Shown one piece after another: positions 1 to 8,130 of a stretch of DNA of 55,504 nucleotides. The DNA comes from Candidatus Villigracilis proximus (GTDB lineage Bacteria > Chloroflexota > Anaerolineae > Anaerolineales > Villigracilaceae), in assembly GCA_016715195.1 (NCBI GenBank), contig JADKBB010000024.1:1-55504 (forward strand), written 5' to 3'. Below the pieces are notes generated by a model. The model had not been told where the DNA came from. It ran no database searches and saw nothing but the letters and a program-made list of their open reading frames with translations. A program made the translations under genes and the position numbers. Within the stretch, counting starts at the first letter, position 1. The number at the start of each line of letters is the position of its first letter.

Positions 1-468
1 GAAAACTTCGGAAGTCTTTTTTATTGTCTTAAGGTTAGTATCTGATTCCAAACCTGACAGGTTTCATTGTGACCTGAGTCATCCAGAGTTCAGATGTGGA
101 CGATGATCCATGTCCGCTGTGAATGTGCGGAAACCTGTCATGTCTTGGTTAATCATGGTTCGTATTTTTTGGGTATACTTGTCGTTGGGCTCTTTTTTTC
201 ATATTTACGATAACGCCAGAAGCAACGCGTCTTGTGTACTTTACACGGCTTCATGGACAAATTTTAGAAGTTTTGGGGGTCAGCATTGTCTGTCCATTAT
301 CGGGCTGATCGGTAAAAAACCTGGTTCTAATAAAATAACGAATGCCTAAAGTATGGCTTTGCTTTGGCGGGTGGAAATCTATGCGGCTTTTAAAAAGTTT
401 CTGTGTCCCAACTGTTTGATGTGATCGCTGCTGATGGAAAAGACAGAAACCCTAATGATGGAGTAGAA
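1..468. other. Window start without a supported gene
   Basis: I see no convincing gene here. The first 25 bases (GGAAGT followed by TTTTTT) look like the 3' arm and U-run of a terminator whose 5' arm lies outside the window. A short palindrome AAACCTGACAGGTTT lies near 50-64. An open frame at 110-349 has no SD site, no recognisable domain and an odd composition, so I do not call it. The segment probably holds the end of an upstream transcription unit and the promoter of the gene at 469. Confidence 0.5.
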
Positions 469-837
469 ATGGAATGGGAAACGAGAATACATAATGAAGA
501 AAAGTATCTTGAAGTAATTACAACAGGAGCCGCAGATAAAGAAGGCTCGTTAAATATGGCAAAAGTAATAAAGGAAACAATGCAGCGGCATAGAATCACC
601 AGGGCATTAATTGATCACCGTGGTGTTGAAAGTGTTTCCGGAGAAATAATAGAGATCTATGATCGTCCAAAGTTATTCAAAATAATGGGGTTTGTGTTGG
701 GCGTAAGAATAGCAGAGATCATTAAGCCGGAGCACATAAAGCATTTCAGCTTTTTTGAGACGGTGTGTGTTAATCAAGGGTTTAGCTTCTCAATTTTTCG
801 TGAAAGATCACCAGCATTGGAATGGCTTCTAAAATAA
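469..837 (+). CDS. Small STAS/SpoIIAA-like hypothetical protein
   Basis: The protein has about 122 residues and no signal peptide or membrane segment. The ATG at 469 is preferred over an in-frame GTG at 403 because GGAG sits 5 bases upstream of it. The pattern of alternating strands and helices, with a central ALIDHR and a C-terminal ALEWLL, resembles the small SpoIIAA-like/STAS-SEC14 proteins common in environmental bacteria. Residues such as IYDRPKLF and FFETVCVNQGF look conserved in that group from memory; I cannot confirm this without a search. The role is unknown. It stands alone and ends just before a strong terminator. Confidence 0.7.
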   Translation: MEWETRIHNEEKYLEVITTGAADKEGSLNMAKVIKETMQRHRITRALIDHRGVESVSGEIIEIYDRPKLFKIMGFVLGVRIAEIIKPEHIKHFSFFETVCVNQGFSFSIFRERSPALEWLLK

Positions 838-850
838 ATTGAAGAAAAGC

Positions 851-896
851 AAAGAGACGGTTACCCGCTTCGTAAGGCGGGTGACCGTCTCTTTTT
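851..896. terminator. Rho-independent terminator between convergent genes
   Basis: The hairpin AAAGAGACGG-TTACCCGC / GCGGGTGA-CCGTCTCTTTTT has a long stem and a U-run on the plus strand. It ends the gene at 469 and faces the minus-strand gene at 922. Confidence 0.85.
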
Positions 897-921
897 ATAA
901 TTGCTTGTAGCCGCAGAGAGA

Positions 922-1146
922 TTAATCCAACACTTCAAGCGAAATTTCAACCAGCGTGGAATCTGCTTCGTTGAACACATGCAAAAGATTGTTGACCACA
1001 AACGTGTTGTGACTCAAGTCCGCTTTGTCTGGGGCGATAAACTTCGGGCCGATCACCACTTCATCACCGATGCTGGGGGGATTGGCGTCCGTTTCAAACT
1101 CTGCAATTTCTTCATCGTCGATGATAAATCGAAACCTATATCTCAT
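922..1146 (-). CDS. Small hypothetical protein, 74 aa
   Basis: The protein is acidic, with a repeated DDEE-type N-terminus (MRYRFRFIIDDEEIAEF) and several short beta-strand-like stretches. It looks like a small all-beta cytoplasmic protein. AAAGGA lies about 10 bases upstream of the ATG, which supports this strand over the overlapping plus-strand frame. I do not recognise a family. The gene converges on the terminator at 851-896 and is divergent from the DUF1801 gene at 1240. Confidence 0.6.
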   Translation of the reverse strand: MRYRFRFIIDDEEIAEFETDANPPSIGDEVVIGPKFIAPDKADLSHNTFVVNNLLHVFNEADSTLVEISLEVLD

Positions 1147-1239
1147 TGAATATTATCCTTTTGTTGTTTTCTTCTCAATATAACATAATAGGGATGGGGT
1201 ATCATTAAACGAAACAGCCAAAACCGGAGGTAAATTCCC

Positions 1240-1608
1240 ATGCAAAGTCAGGCCAAAGATGTAACCACCTATCTGGAAGAAGCCCCAGCCGAACGGCAGG
1301 CGGCTCTCGTTCAATTGCGCAAGCACTGTCGCAGCCTCTTAAAAGGTTTCGAAGAATCGATGCAATACGGAATGCCATGCTATTCACGCAACGGCGTGGT
1401 GGAAGTTGGTTTTGCCAGTCAGAAACACTTTATCGGTCTCTACATCCTGAGAACAGACGTGATGAAAACACACCAAGACCTGCTGAAAATAAAAGGCGTC
1501 AGTCTGGGGAAAGGCTGTATTCGTTATTCCAAACCGGAGAAGATCGATTTTGAAGTGGTAAAGAAAATGTTGAAAGCTACAGTAGAATCCAAAGGAGAAG
1601 TTTGTTGA
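1240..1608 (+). CDS. DUF1801 (YdhG-like) family protein
   Basis: This is a 122-residue cytoplasmic protein of the DUF1801/YdhG family. The typical family features are visible: an N-terminal helix pair (VTTYLEEAPAERQAALVQLR), the MQYGMPCYSRNG segment, a FIGLYIL strand and a C-terminal lysine-rich helix after GCIRY. A GGAGGT site lies 8 bases before the ATG. The family function is not established, although some members are annotated as iron-chaperone or frataxin-like. A second DUF1801 domain, fused to a helix-hairpin-helix module, is encoded at 20934. Confidence 0.85.
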   Translation: MQSQAKDVTTYLEEAPAERQAALVQLRKHCRSLLKGFEESMQYGMPCYSRNGVVEVGFASQKHFIGLYILRTDVMKTHQDLLKIKGVSLGKGCIRYSKPEKIDFEVVKKMLKATVESKGEVC

Positions 1609-1630
1609 GTCCGCTTTATAGGATAACGAA

Positions 1631-2296
1631 ATGAAAAGATCTCCCGCCGCTCAAACGTTCATTATTAATCTGCTTTGCATTTCTGCATTTCTGTCACTTG
1701 GCCTTGCTCCAATGCGCGGGGAAGGAGAAAGCTATTGGGAGCGGCAGCTTCGTTTGCATGGCAAAATGAATCTGCCAGTGGAGACACTCCTGCAATTGAA
1801 AGTCACCTCCTGCGGTGAAGCGGTGATCGTCATGGCCTATAACTACGCCCATCCTGAAACGAAGATCGACGAGCAGGAAGTGATCGACTTTGCGCTAAAG
1901 GAGAAATACTACACTCACAACAAAGCCCCCTTCACCAGTCCGGCGGATATGGCGAAGATCGCCGGCCATTATGCTGATTCTGTTTCGACAGGCAAAGTCA
2001 CAACTGCTGATGAAGGACCTGCGCTGCTCATCCAAAAATTGACCAATGGTGACCCTGTCATCATTGACAGCCTTGCACGCCTGTATGACTCTGATTCCGG
2101 CGCGCACTTTGTTGTGGTTACCGGAGTTACAATTGACAACAAAAATCCCAATAAGACCAAAATTTATTTTAACGATCCATTGACAGGCACGAACCGTTGG
2201 GGATACTGGCTGGGTAATGAAGGGGTTTGGAATGCCTGGCGAAATAACAATGATCCCGGCGGATCAGGATGGTGGATGGTGATTTCTTCCATATAA
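1631..2296 (+). CDS. Secreted C39-like papain-fold peptidase
   Basis: The 221-residue protein starts with a basic, hydrophobic N-terminus that ends near residue 30 and reads as a signal peptide, so it probably acts outside the membrane. The mature part has a papain-like layout. A Cys lies in VTSCGEAVIVMAYNY (about residue 60), a His in GAHFVVVTGV (about 160), and an Asp in the YFNDPLTG segment (about 182). This matches the peptidase C39-like (C39_2) family. It is a stand-alone domain without an ABC transporter nearby, so a bacteriocin-processing role is not indicated. The gene follows the DUF1801 gene by 22 bases and may share its transcript. Confidence 0.75.
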   Translation: MKRSPAAQTFIINLLCISAFLSLGLAPMRGEGESYWERQLRLHGKMNLPVETLLQLKVTSCGEAVIVMAYNYAHPETKIDEQEVIDFALKEKYYTHNKAPFTSPADMAKIAGHYADSVSTGKVTTADEGPALLIQKLTNGDPVIIDSLARLYDSDSGAHFVVVTGVTIDNKNPNKTKIYFNDPLTGTNRWGYWLGNEGVWNAWRNNNDPGGSGWWMVISSI

Positions 2297-2378
2297 CTGC
2301 TTTTACTAGCAACCCGCCAGTAATTAAAGGTCAGGTTATCGAAGAAAACCGCAGGAAGCAATCAGTATCTTCCATTCG

Positions 2379-2425
2379 GTAAAAAAGCAACCCAACTGAA
2401 TGGTCGGATGGGCTAGATTTTTTAC
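2379..2425. terminator. Possible bidirectional terminator
   Basis: GTAAAAAA and TTTTTTAC flank an imperfect CCCA/TGGG stem between two convergent genes. The structure is weak and overlaps the stop codon of the minus-strand gene. Confidence 0.35.
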
Positions 2426-2925
2426 AACTTTCCGAACGCCACGCCTTTATAGTCCCAACCGCAGGCTGTAATGGCTTCCTGAATCGGTTTCTTGATCTCA
2501 TTCGTGCTGAAACGGTAATTGTAGACCACGCCGGGCTTTAGTTCTTCCGTGAAGGCATACGCCGCGCCAAACTCCACCGAAGTCATCTGCCCCTGAAATT
2601 TTGAAGCCGATATCGAAAGTGACGGCACACCTGCGCGCCATTCCACGGTGAATTCCTCATCCTTGCCGCGTACTTGATGTTTTGCCGCATCGAACTTCAT
2701 GTAGATGCGAAAGACTTTTGTCAGATTCGCTTTTGCAAAGAGCTCGTACCACTTTGCATCCACGATCTTCCACTCGGCGATCAAATCCACGTTTTGAGAA
2801 GCGCCGTCAATGATCTGGTAGGGGGCGGTGTCACGATTCAAAGTCAGTAATCGCTGACGGACTTCGTCCACAGCGAGTACTGGTGTATTTTTATCTGCTT
2901 TCTTGCCAAAGCCAAAGAGTCCCAT
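2422..2925 (-). CDS. Conserved hypothetical protein, 167 aa
   Basis: The protein is a soluble alpha/beta protein that starts with a short basic MGLFGFGKK segment and ends in GWDYKGVAFGKL. AAAGGAAAA lies about 9 bases upstream of the ATG and supports this start. The central part (IAEWKIVDAKWYELFAKANL) is tryptophan-rich and is followed by a beta-rich region. I remember similar unnamed proteins in plants, actinobacteria and Chloroflexota but cannot name the family with certainty. There is no operon partner; the flanking genes are on the opposite strand. Confidence 0.75.
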   Translation of the reverse strand: MGLFGFGKKADKNTPVLAVDEVRQRLLTLNRDTAPYQIIDGASQNVDLIAEWKIVDAKWYELFAKANLTKVFRIYMKFDAAKHQVRGKDEEFTVEWRAGVPSLSISASKFQGQMTSVEFGAAYAFTEELKPGVVYNYRFSTNEIKKPIQEAITACGWDYKGVAFGKL

Positions 2926-3133
2926 AAGAATTTTCCTTTTTATGTTTATTTATACTATTAATTACCGCGACGGAAATTTACAAAGGCGATATATGCCATG
3001 TGAATATGATTGTACTACACGGAGTAAATCCCCTTATGGACCCGAATGGCGGATTGAAAATCGTGGGTAATATCTTTTCCGGCCATACTTATAGTAAGAT
3101 ACTTGTTGAAATCAATTTTAGGAGGAGTGTTTT

Positions 3134-3391
3134 ATGGCAAAATTAATCCCAGCCGCCGAGCGCATTATCCGTGCGCGGGCGTTGATCCAAAAGGCGCGCG
3201 AAGTGCCCGTCCCACCTGAGGGCGGACGTTTCGACTTTTCATACATCGCCAGCGTAAAAGACCTGCTGCGACAGGCACGGGACATGGTCAAATTCATTTC
3301 CATGACCCCCAGCGCCTCGGCCGAAATGAAGGAAGATGTCAAGCGGGTCTATCAGGAGGCTGAGCAGGCTGACCGCGAGATCCTGCAATGA
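3134..3391 (+). CDS. Small helical hypothetical protein, 85 aa
   Basis: The protein is almost entirely helical, with an N-terminal basic helix (AERIIRARALIQKAREVPVP) and a C-terminal acidic helix. A consensus TAGGAGG site precedes the ATG by 8 bases. Similar short proteins seem typical of Anaerolineae, but no function is known to me. It is followed 80 bases later by the DUF4404 gene in the same direction. The two could be cotranscribed, though the second gene has its own good SD. Confidence 0.7.
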   Translation: MAKLIPAAERIIRARALIQKAREVPVPPEGGRFDFSYIASVKDLLRQARDMVKFISMTPSASAEMKEDVKRVYQEAEQADREILQ

Positions 3392-3471
3392 CGTGCGCCG
3401 GAGCAGGGAAAAGGTTGTAAAATATAGATGGATTAACGTATTCATTCCTTCATATCAAAGAGAGGTGTTTC

Positions 3472-3738
3472 ATGCCCAACCAGGAAATTGACAAACTGCT
3501 CGAACAATTAAATAAAGAGATCGAAGGAATTCAACCGGACGACGAAAAGGGACAGGAACTTCTGCGCGAGCTTTCTGAAGATATTCGCGAACTGCTGGAG
3601 CGCGCTGAATCCAAACAACCCGCGCCCTCCATGATGGACCGCCTTGAAGCTTCCATCGAACATTTTGAGGTGAAATATCCCGACCTCACCGCCGCACTTT
3701 CCAGCTTATCCTCGATCCTGAGTAACGCCGGAATCTAA
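3472..3738 (+). CDS. DUF4404 family protein
   Basis: This is an 88-residue acidic helical protein that matches the DUF4404 pattern: an N-terminal LLEQLNKEIEG helix, a LRELSEDIRELLER helix and a C-terminal FEVKYPDLTAALSSLSSILSNAGI segment that fills the usual family length. An AGAGAGGTG SD lies 7 bases before the ATG. It has no transmembrane segment, and the family function is unknown. It is followed by a strong terminator. Confidence 0.8.
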   Translation: MPNQEIDKLLEQLNKEIEGIQPDDEKGQELLRELSEDIRELLERAESKQPAPSMMDRLEASIEHFEVKYPDLTAALSSLSSILSNAGI

Positions 3739-3751
3739 AATAACTTCTAAA

Positions 3752-3789
3752 CAAAAAAGGCATCCGATTTTTCGGATGCCTTTTTTGTT
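3752..3789 (+). terminator. Rho-independent terminator
   Basis: The hairpin AAAAAAGGCATCCGA / TCGGATGCCTTTTTT has a perfect 9-bp GC-rich core and flanking A and T runs. It sits 14 bases after the DUF4404 stop. Confidence 0.92.
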
Positions 3790-3838
3790 TACCCGCCGGT
3801 GATACAATCTCTTCATCACACTCATTGGAGCCAAATAA

Positions 3839-5531
3839 ATGAAAACACCCCGTTTGCGCGGACGTTATTTCCGCATTCTTACTTTTTTCGCGGGTATGAT
3901 CGCCCGCTTTATCTATTGGGAATTGATCCTGCGTAAGATCGGTTTTCGTCAGCTTGCGAAGAGCACCCGTTCCGAGCGCTTTCGTCGTGAAGCAGTCCGC
4001 TTTCGCGCGCTGGCCCTGCGCATGGGCGGCGTGATGATCAAGGTCGGGCAATTCCTTTCTTCACGCCTCGATATTCTTCCGCCTGAAATTACAGACACTC
4101 TCGCAGACTTGCAGGATGAAGTTCCTGCCGAAAAATTTGCAGATATTCGTCAACTGGCTGAGCATGAACTGGGCGCATCGTTGGCGGAAAAATTTGAATG
4201 GTTTGACGAGAACCCGCTCGCAGCGGCGTCACTGGGTCAGGTTCACAGAGCCAGATTGAAGGGCAGCGAAGAAGCGGACTTTGTTAACGTCGTCGTGAAG
4301 GTTCAACGTCCCAGCATCGCATCCATCGTGACCGTTGACCTGTCAGCGTTACAGCGGGTTGGCCGTTGGCTGATGTATTACCGCCCCGTGCGCGAACATG
4401 CTGATGTACCTGCATTGTTACGTGAGTTCTCAGCTTCTGTGCATGAAGAAATTGACTACACACACGAAGCCGGAAACGCCGAAACATTTTTTGAAAATTT
4501 TAACAACGATAAACTTGTGAACGTGCCGCGTGTCGTGCGGAGTTTGTCCACACTGCGGGTGTTGACGCTTGAAGATGTGTTCGCGATCAAGATCACTGAA
4601 TACGATGCGATCACCGCCGCCGGCATTGACCGCGGCGAAGTGGCGCGCAAATTGCTCGATGTGTATCTCGAACAAATCTTTGAAGATGGATTCTTCCATG
4701 CAGACCCGCACCCCGGAAATTTATTTATCACACCGCTGCCAGCCGCGAAAAACAGCAAACGCAAAACTGTCCGCTGGCAATTGACCTTTGTGGATTTTGG
4801 CATGGTCGGGCGTGTGCCCGATAACCTTCGCAAAGGTCTGCGTGAAACTGTGGTTGCCATCGGCACACGTGACGCAGTGCGCTTGATCAAATCTTATAAA
4901 GAGTTGGGATTCCTGTTGCCGGGCGCAGATACTCAGGCGCTTGAGCAGGCATCTGCTGCCGTGTTTGACCGCTTCTGGGGCATGTCGATGAGCGAGTTGA
5001 AAAATGTCCGCCCGAATGAAGTGCGGGATATTGGTCATCGGGTGCGTGATGTGATGGTGGAGATGCCATTTCAAGTGCCGAATGATCTGCTGATGCTGGT
5101 GCGCACGGTTGCGATCCTTTCGGGCATGTGTACTGGTCTTGATCCGCACTTTAATTTATGGGAACAACTTTCTCCATACGCAAGCAAACTTGTGCAGGAG
5201 GAAGCCACATCCGCGTTTAGTGTGGATAATATTCTCAAGCAGGTGGGGGAGGTTGTGCAGGCTTTTGTTGCATTGCCATCGCAGGCCAGCCGTTTGCTCG
5301 CGCAAATGGAATCTGGTGCGCTGGTCGTTCAGTCGCCGCAGGTGACGCGCGAAGTCCGCACGCTGGGGAGGTCTCGTGGACCGGTTGACAGGCGGAGTCA
5401 TATTCTCCGCGTTTCTGGTCAGCGGAGTGATGGTGCTAAATAATGGAAATGGTCAACTTGGGGGAGGCTTGCTCGGGGCCGCAGGCGCGACTTTCTTGTG
5501 GATACTATTTGCAGGCAGAAGCAGAAAATAA
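3839..5531 (+). CDS. ABC1/UbiB-family atypical kinase (frameshifted near 3' end)
   Basis: The protein belongs to the ABC1/AarF/UbiB atypical kinases, which are membrane-associated ATP-binding proteins linked to isoprenoid lipid and quinone metabolism. Visible motifs are KVGQ at about residue 68, the Ala-rich loop AAASLGQVH at 128, VKVQRP at 153, the catalytic FHADPHPGN near 285 and VDFG near 318. The continuous frame stops at 5443 with an uncharacteristic basic tail. Reading +1 from about 5376 restores the family's hydrophobic C-terminal hairpin (RLTGGVIFSAFLVSG, then FLWILFAG) up to a TAA at 5529. One extra base therefore lies around 5360-5378. The gene is monocistronic between two terminators. 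Confidence 0.9.
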
Positions 5532-5541
5532 AATTATATAA

Positions 5542-5590
5542 GGGCACAAAGGAGAACACTTATAAACTTCGTGTTCCCTTTGTGCTCTTT
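5542..5590. terminator. Bidirectional terminator hairpin
   Basis: GGGCACAAAGGAGAACAC and GTGTTCCCTTTGTGCTC form a near-perfect 17-bp stem with a short loop between the ABC1 kinase and the convergent gene at 5607. The CACAAAGG sequence resembles the dispersed repeat at 46013. Confidence 0.7.
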
Positions 5591-5606
5591 GGTTTAAAGT
5601 TTTTTG

Positions 5607-5828
5607 TTATGCTTTTTCTTCCATCTTTTCGATGGCCGCATCGAGCATACTGCGCATGGCCAGCATCATTTCTTTGCGGGCGGTGCGGCGGTGTTCGACA
5701 AAGCCTTCGGGCAGCAGGCCTTTAATGGCCTCGCGCATTTCATGTCTGGCTTTTTTGTAATGCTCTCGGGCTTCTGTGGGAATCTCGCGTTTGAATTTCT
5801 TTTCGGTTTCAGTTTTCTTGGTGGCCAT
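5607..5828 (-). CDS. Small charged helical protein, 73 aa
   Basis: The product is a highly charged, Lys/Glu/Arg-rich, all-helical protein (MATKKTETEKKFKREIPTEA, then a long amphipathic helix ending EKMEEKA). AAGGAG lies 6 bases upstream of the ATG, so the start is secure. No domain is recognised. Composition and length suggest a nucleoid- or ribosome-associated small protein, but that is only an inference from charge. The gene lies between two minus-strand or bidirectional terminators. Confidence 0.7.
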   Translation of the reverse strand: MATKKTETEKKFKREIPTEAREHYKKARHEMREAIKGLLPEGFVEHRRTARKEMMLAMRSMLDAAIEKMEEKA

Positions 5829-5876
5829 GATTAACTCCTTGTTATATTTATGATTATAGCACTTTGAAAAAAAAGT

Positions 5877-6500
5877 TTATGGGGTATTGGTCACCGCAGG
5901 TGTGGTGATATCCCCAACTACGATGTTGACCGAGAGTGTGTCGCCAAAGTAGTATCCTTCTGCATCTGCCATGCGCCATGAGCTTTGGATCAAGCCGTTA
6001 ATTCCACTGGGAACTGCCAGTTGAACGGATATTTCCCGTTTTGCACCGACAGGGATGGACTCTTTGAGCGTCACGGTTTCGCCGCGCATCGGGTCGCCGC
6101 CGACATTGCTGAAGGTGAATCCGGCAGGCCAGGTGCATCCTCCCACATTTTGCACGAGCCATGTTTTTGTGAATGATTCATTGGCTTTCATCTGTTGTCC
6201 GTCTGGGATGGTTACGTCTTTGATCCAGATCAGGTTGTAGCAGGGGTTTGCGGTTTGTGGTGTTTCGAGGGTTGCGGTAACTTGGGCCGCTGTGGCTGTG
6301 GGTTCGAGCGTCAGTGTGGGAGATGCGGCAGGAACAGCGACCAGTGTCTCGGTCAGGGAGGATGCGTATGTGGAAACTGCTTCTGTGCGAAGAACATCCG
6401 CGTCCAGCGGGGTTGTCTGCTCTGGTTGATTTGTTCCGCATGAAAAAAGTAGAACGCCCAGGATCAGAAGGATGGTAATGGAAAGGATTCTTGTTTTCAT
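5877..6500 (-). CDS. Lipoprotein with NBR1-type Ig-like domain
   Basis: The N-terminus is a lipoprotein signal with lipobox LFSC and Cys21 as the lipidation site. A Thr/Pro/Ala-rich linker (about residues 25-85) follows. The C-terminal half (about 90-200) carries the NBR1 Ig-like fold signature, with FTKTWLVQNVGGCTWPAGF followed by VGAKREISVQLAVPS and SSWRMADAEGYYFGD. In bacteria, mainly Chloroflexota, this domain occurs in surface lipoproteins. The protein is probably exported and surface-exposed. The ligand is unknown, and the gene is monocistronic. Confidence 0.85.
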   Translation of the reverse strand: MKTRILSITILLILGVLLFSCGTNQPEQTTPLDADVLRTEAVSTYASSLTETLVAVPAASPTLTLEPTATAAQVTATLETPQTANPCYNLIWIKDVTIPDGQQMKANESFTKTWLVQNVGGCTWPAGFTFSNVGGDPMRGETVTLKESIPVGAKREISVQLAVPSGINGLIQSSWRMADAEGYYFGDTLSVNIVVGDITTPAVTNTP

Positions 6501-6585
6501 GACGTTAAGTATACAACAATCGGATTTAAAATTTTAGACAGTTAACAGTTACTCATTTTTGCGCGCGGCATGATTGGAGAATTAA

Positions 6586-6618
6586 AAACACACCCCAAAA
6601 AAATTGGGGTGTGTTTTA
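6586..6618 (-). terminator. Rho-independent terminator
   Basis: ACACACCCCAA / TTGGGGTGTGT form a perfect stem directly downstream of the minus-strand gene at 6621, with TTTTTAAT following on the minus strand. Confidence 0.85.
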
Positions 6619-6620
6619 TG

Positions 6621-6977
6621 CTATTTTGTCAGCCACTCTTTTGCTTCTGCTTCATTTGAGAAGTACATGATCGGCTGGCCGGTAATGCGTGAAAGCAGGT
6701 CTCCCAGCGTGCGCTTGATGCCTGTGATTCCCAGTGTTGCGGTCTTACGGACATGCGGCTTTTGTTATCTTGGATGCCTCGTTCAAGATCGGCATTAATT
6801 CATTGGTGATTTCTGTATTTGTGAAATCTGAAATTACAAAACCGAATTTTCAGGCTCGCCCATCACGGCCTCAACTTGTTCCAACTCTTCCTTGACAGCA
6901 TTTGTGTTGAAGAACAAGTTGGAAAAATCCTGGTAGAGGATTTTTTTTCCGTTGTGTTCGATCCATTTGGATTTCAT
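6621..6977 (-). CDS. Small STAS/SEC14-like protein (at least two frameshifts)
   Basis: No continuous frame is left, but a gene of about 118 residues can be pieced together on the minus strand. AGGAGG lies 6 bases before the ATG at 6977. The first part reads MKSKWIEHNGKKILYQDFSN and stops at 6834-6836. Adding one T in the TTTT run near 6838 continues VISDFTNTEITNELMPIL. A second shift near 6745 gives KTATLGITGIKRTLGDLLS and ends EAKEWLTK at a TAG (6621-6623). The pattern matches small SpoIIAA/STAS-like proteins with a C-terminal EALEWL motif, like the gene at 469. It is probably an intact gene damaged by sequence errors. Confidence 0.65.
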
Positions 6978-7007
6978 AGCAGCCTCCTTTTGTTTTGCTT
7001 CGCAGTT

Positions 7008-7412
7008 TTATTTTTTACCGTTCTCTTTATAAAGTGCGATACCTGTGGCAATTGCGCCAGTGAGTTCCCATGCGCCTACGCCAAAAAATGGAGCGGGGGC
7101 AATTCCCGCGATCACGATGGCTGTAAAAACTGTAAATGTAACCACACGAAAAGGGACAGTCCAACGATAGAAAGCCTTAACGTCATTCAAGGATGCGAGC
7201 ATGTAATAAACTCCCATATTGAATGAAGCCATTGAAGATGCCGTCATAAAGACAATGGTGTAATCGCTGGCGGCGCGTTGGGTGCGTTCCACAACTTCAA
7301 ACCCAAGAATGGATAAAAGAATCTCCGGACGGATCAAGCCCACCAATCCAAGTAGAAATGCAAGTATGCCAAAGATAAATATGGTCCAGCCGGATGCGTC
7401 GCGTATTTTCAT
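7008..7412 (-). CDS. Four-helix integral membrane protein, 134 aa
   Basis: Four hydrophobic segments are visible: TIFIFGILAFLLGLVGLI, a central one around FMTASSMASFNMGVYYMLA, VVTFTVFTAIVIAGIA, and the last near the C-terminus (TGAIATGIAL). The ATG at 7412 (MKIRDASG) has AAAGGA upstream. A longer in-frame extension overlaps the divergent kinase gene and is unlikely. I know no function; short membrane proteins of this kind are usually annotated as hypothetical. It is followed by the gene at 6621 on the same strand, which has its own SD 30 bases away, so the two may be cotranscribed. Confidence 0.75.
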   Translation of the reverse strand: MKIRDASGWTIFIFGILAFLLGLVGLIRPEILLSILGFEVVERTQRAASDYTIVFMTASSMASFNMGVYYMLASLNDVKAFYRWTVPFRVVTFTVFTAIVIAGIAPAPFFGVGAWELTGAIATGIALYKENGKK

Positions 7413-7479
7413 GAATTCGATTGTCCTTTTTATTAAATTATACCCGCAAACCTTTCCCATGATAAAATACCAGCCATCT

Positions 7480-8124
7480 ATGGCAAAACATTTGGTTCTA
7501 GTGGCTGGGAATATTGGCGTTGGAAAAACCACGTTGACTGAACGTATTGGCGCTCGTCTCGGTTGGTGGACGGGATACGAGTCTGTGGCAGATAATCCCT
7601 ATCTTTCAGATTTTTATTCAGATATGCGCGCCTGGTCTTTTCATTTACAGGTTTTTTTTCTGGGTCATCGTGCAGATCAGTATCTTGAAGCCGCGCGTGA
7701 TACGCGTTCCGCCATCCTTGACCGCAGTATTTATGAAGACACATATATCTTTGCCCGCGCTTTGCATCACATGGGGAATTTGGGCGAGCGTGATTATCTT
7801 GCGTATCGCCGTTTATTTGAAGTCGTCGTTAATGGATTACCCCGCCCTGATCTATTAATTTATCTCAAGGCGCCGGTACCTGTTCTTATGGACCGCATCC
7901 GTAGGCGCGCGCGGAATATGGAAACCGGTATTTCTTCCGACTATCTTGCCCTGCTTGATTCGTTCTATGATGAATGGCTGGGCTCCTTTGATCTTTGCCC
8001 TGTGTTGACCATTCAGACAGACGATCTGGATTATGTTAACCAGCCAGGCCATTTGGATCTGGTCACGCAGCGCATTCAGGATAAACTGGCTGGAAAAGAA
8101 CTTATGAATCTAAGTAATAAGTAG
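7480..8124 (+). CDS. Deoxynucleoside kinase (dAK/dGK-type)
   Basis: The 214-residue protein has the deoxynucleoside kinase fold. It has a Walker A GNIGVGKTT at residues 10-18, the DRS motif in ILDRSIYEDTYIFA (about 79), and an arginine-rich lid RIRRRARNME near 140. It would phosphorylate deoxyadenosine or deoxyguanosine in nucleotide salvage; the exact base specificity cannot be read from sequence. The ATG at 7480 is preferred because homologues begin directly before the P-loop, and the longer frame to 7282 runs back over the divergent membrane gene. It is followed 6 bases later by the phosphatase gene at 8131, which suggests an operon. Confidence 0.88.
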   Translation: MAKHLVLVAGNIGVGKTTLTERIGARLGWWTGYESVADNPYLSDFYSDMRAWSFHLQVFFLGHRADQYLEAARDTRSAILDRSIYEDTYIFARALHHMGNLGERDYLAYRRLFEVVVNGLPRPDLLIYLKAPVPVLMDRIRRRARNMETGISSDYLALLDSFYDEWLGSFDLCPVLTIQTDDLDYVNQPGHLDLVTQRIQDKLAGKELMNLSNK

Positions 8125-8130
8125 CTTTAT

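Noticed and set aside
110..349. 79-residue plus-strand open frame at the window start
   Set aside because: It has no SD site, no domain, and a composition unlike its neighbours.
901..1149. Plus-strand frame overlapping the minus-strand 74-aa gene
   Set aside because: The minus frame has the better SD and composition, and the plus frame looks like its shadow.
5340..5531. Programmed ribosomal frameshift in the ABC1 kinase
   Set aside because: No slippery heptamer or pseudoknot-like structure was seen, and similar slips occur in many genes here, so an assembly error is more likely.
7282..7479. N-terminal extension of the deoxynucleoside kinase
   Set aside because: Extends back over the divergent membrane gene; homologues start just before the P-loop.
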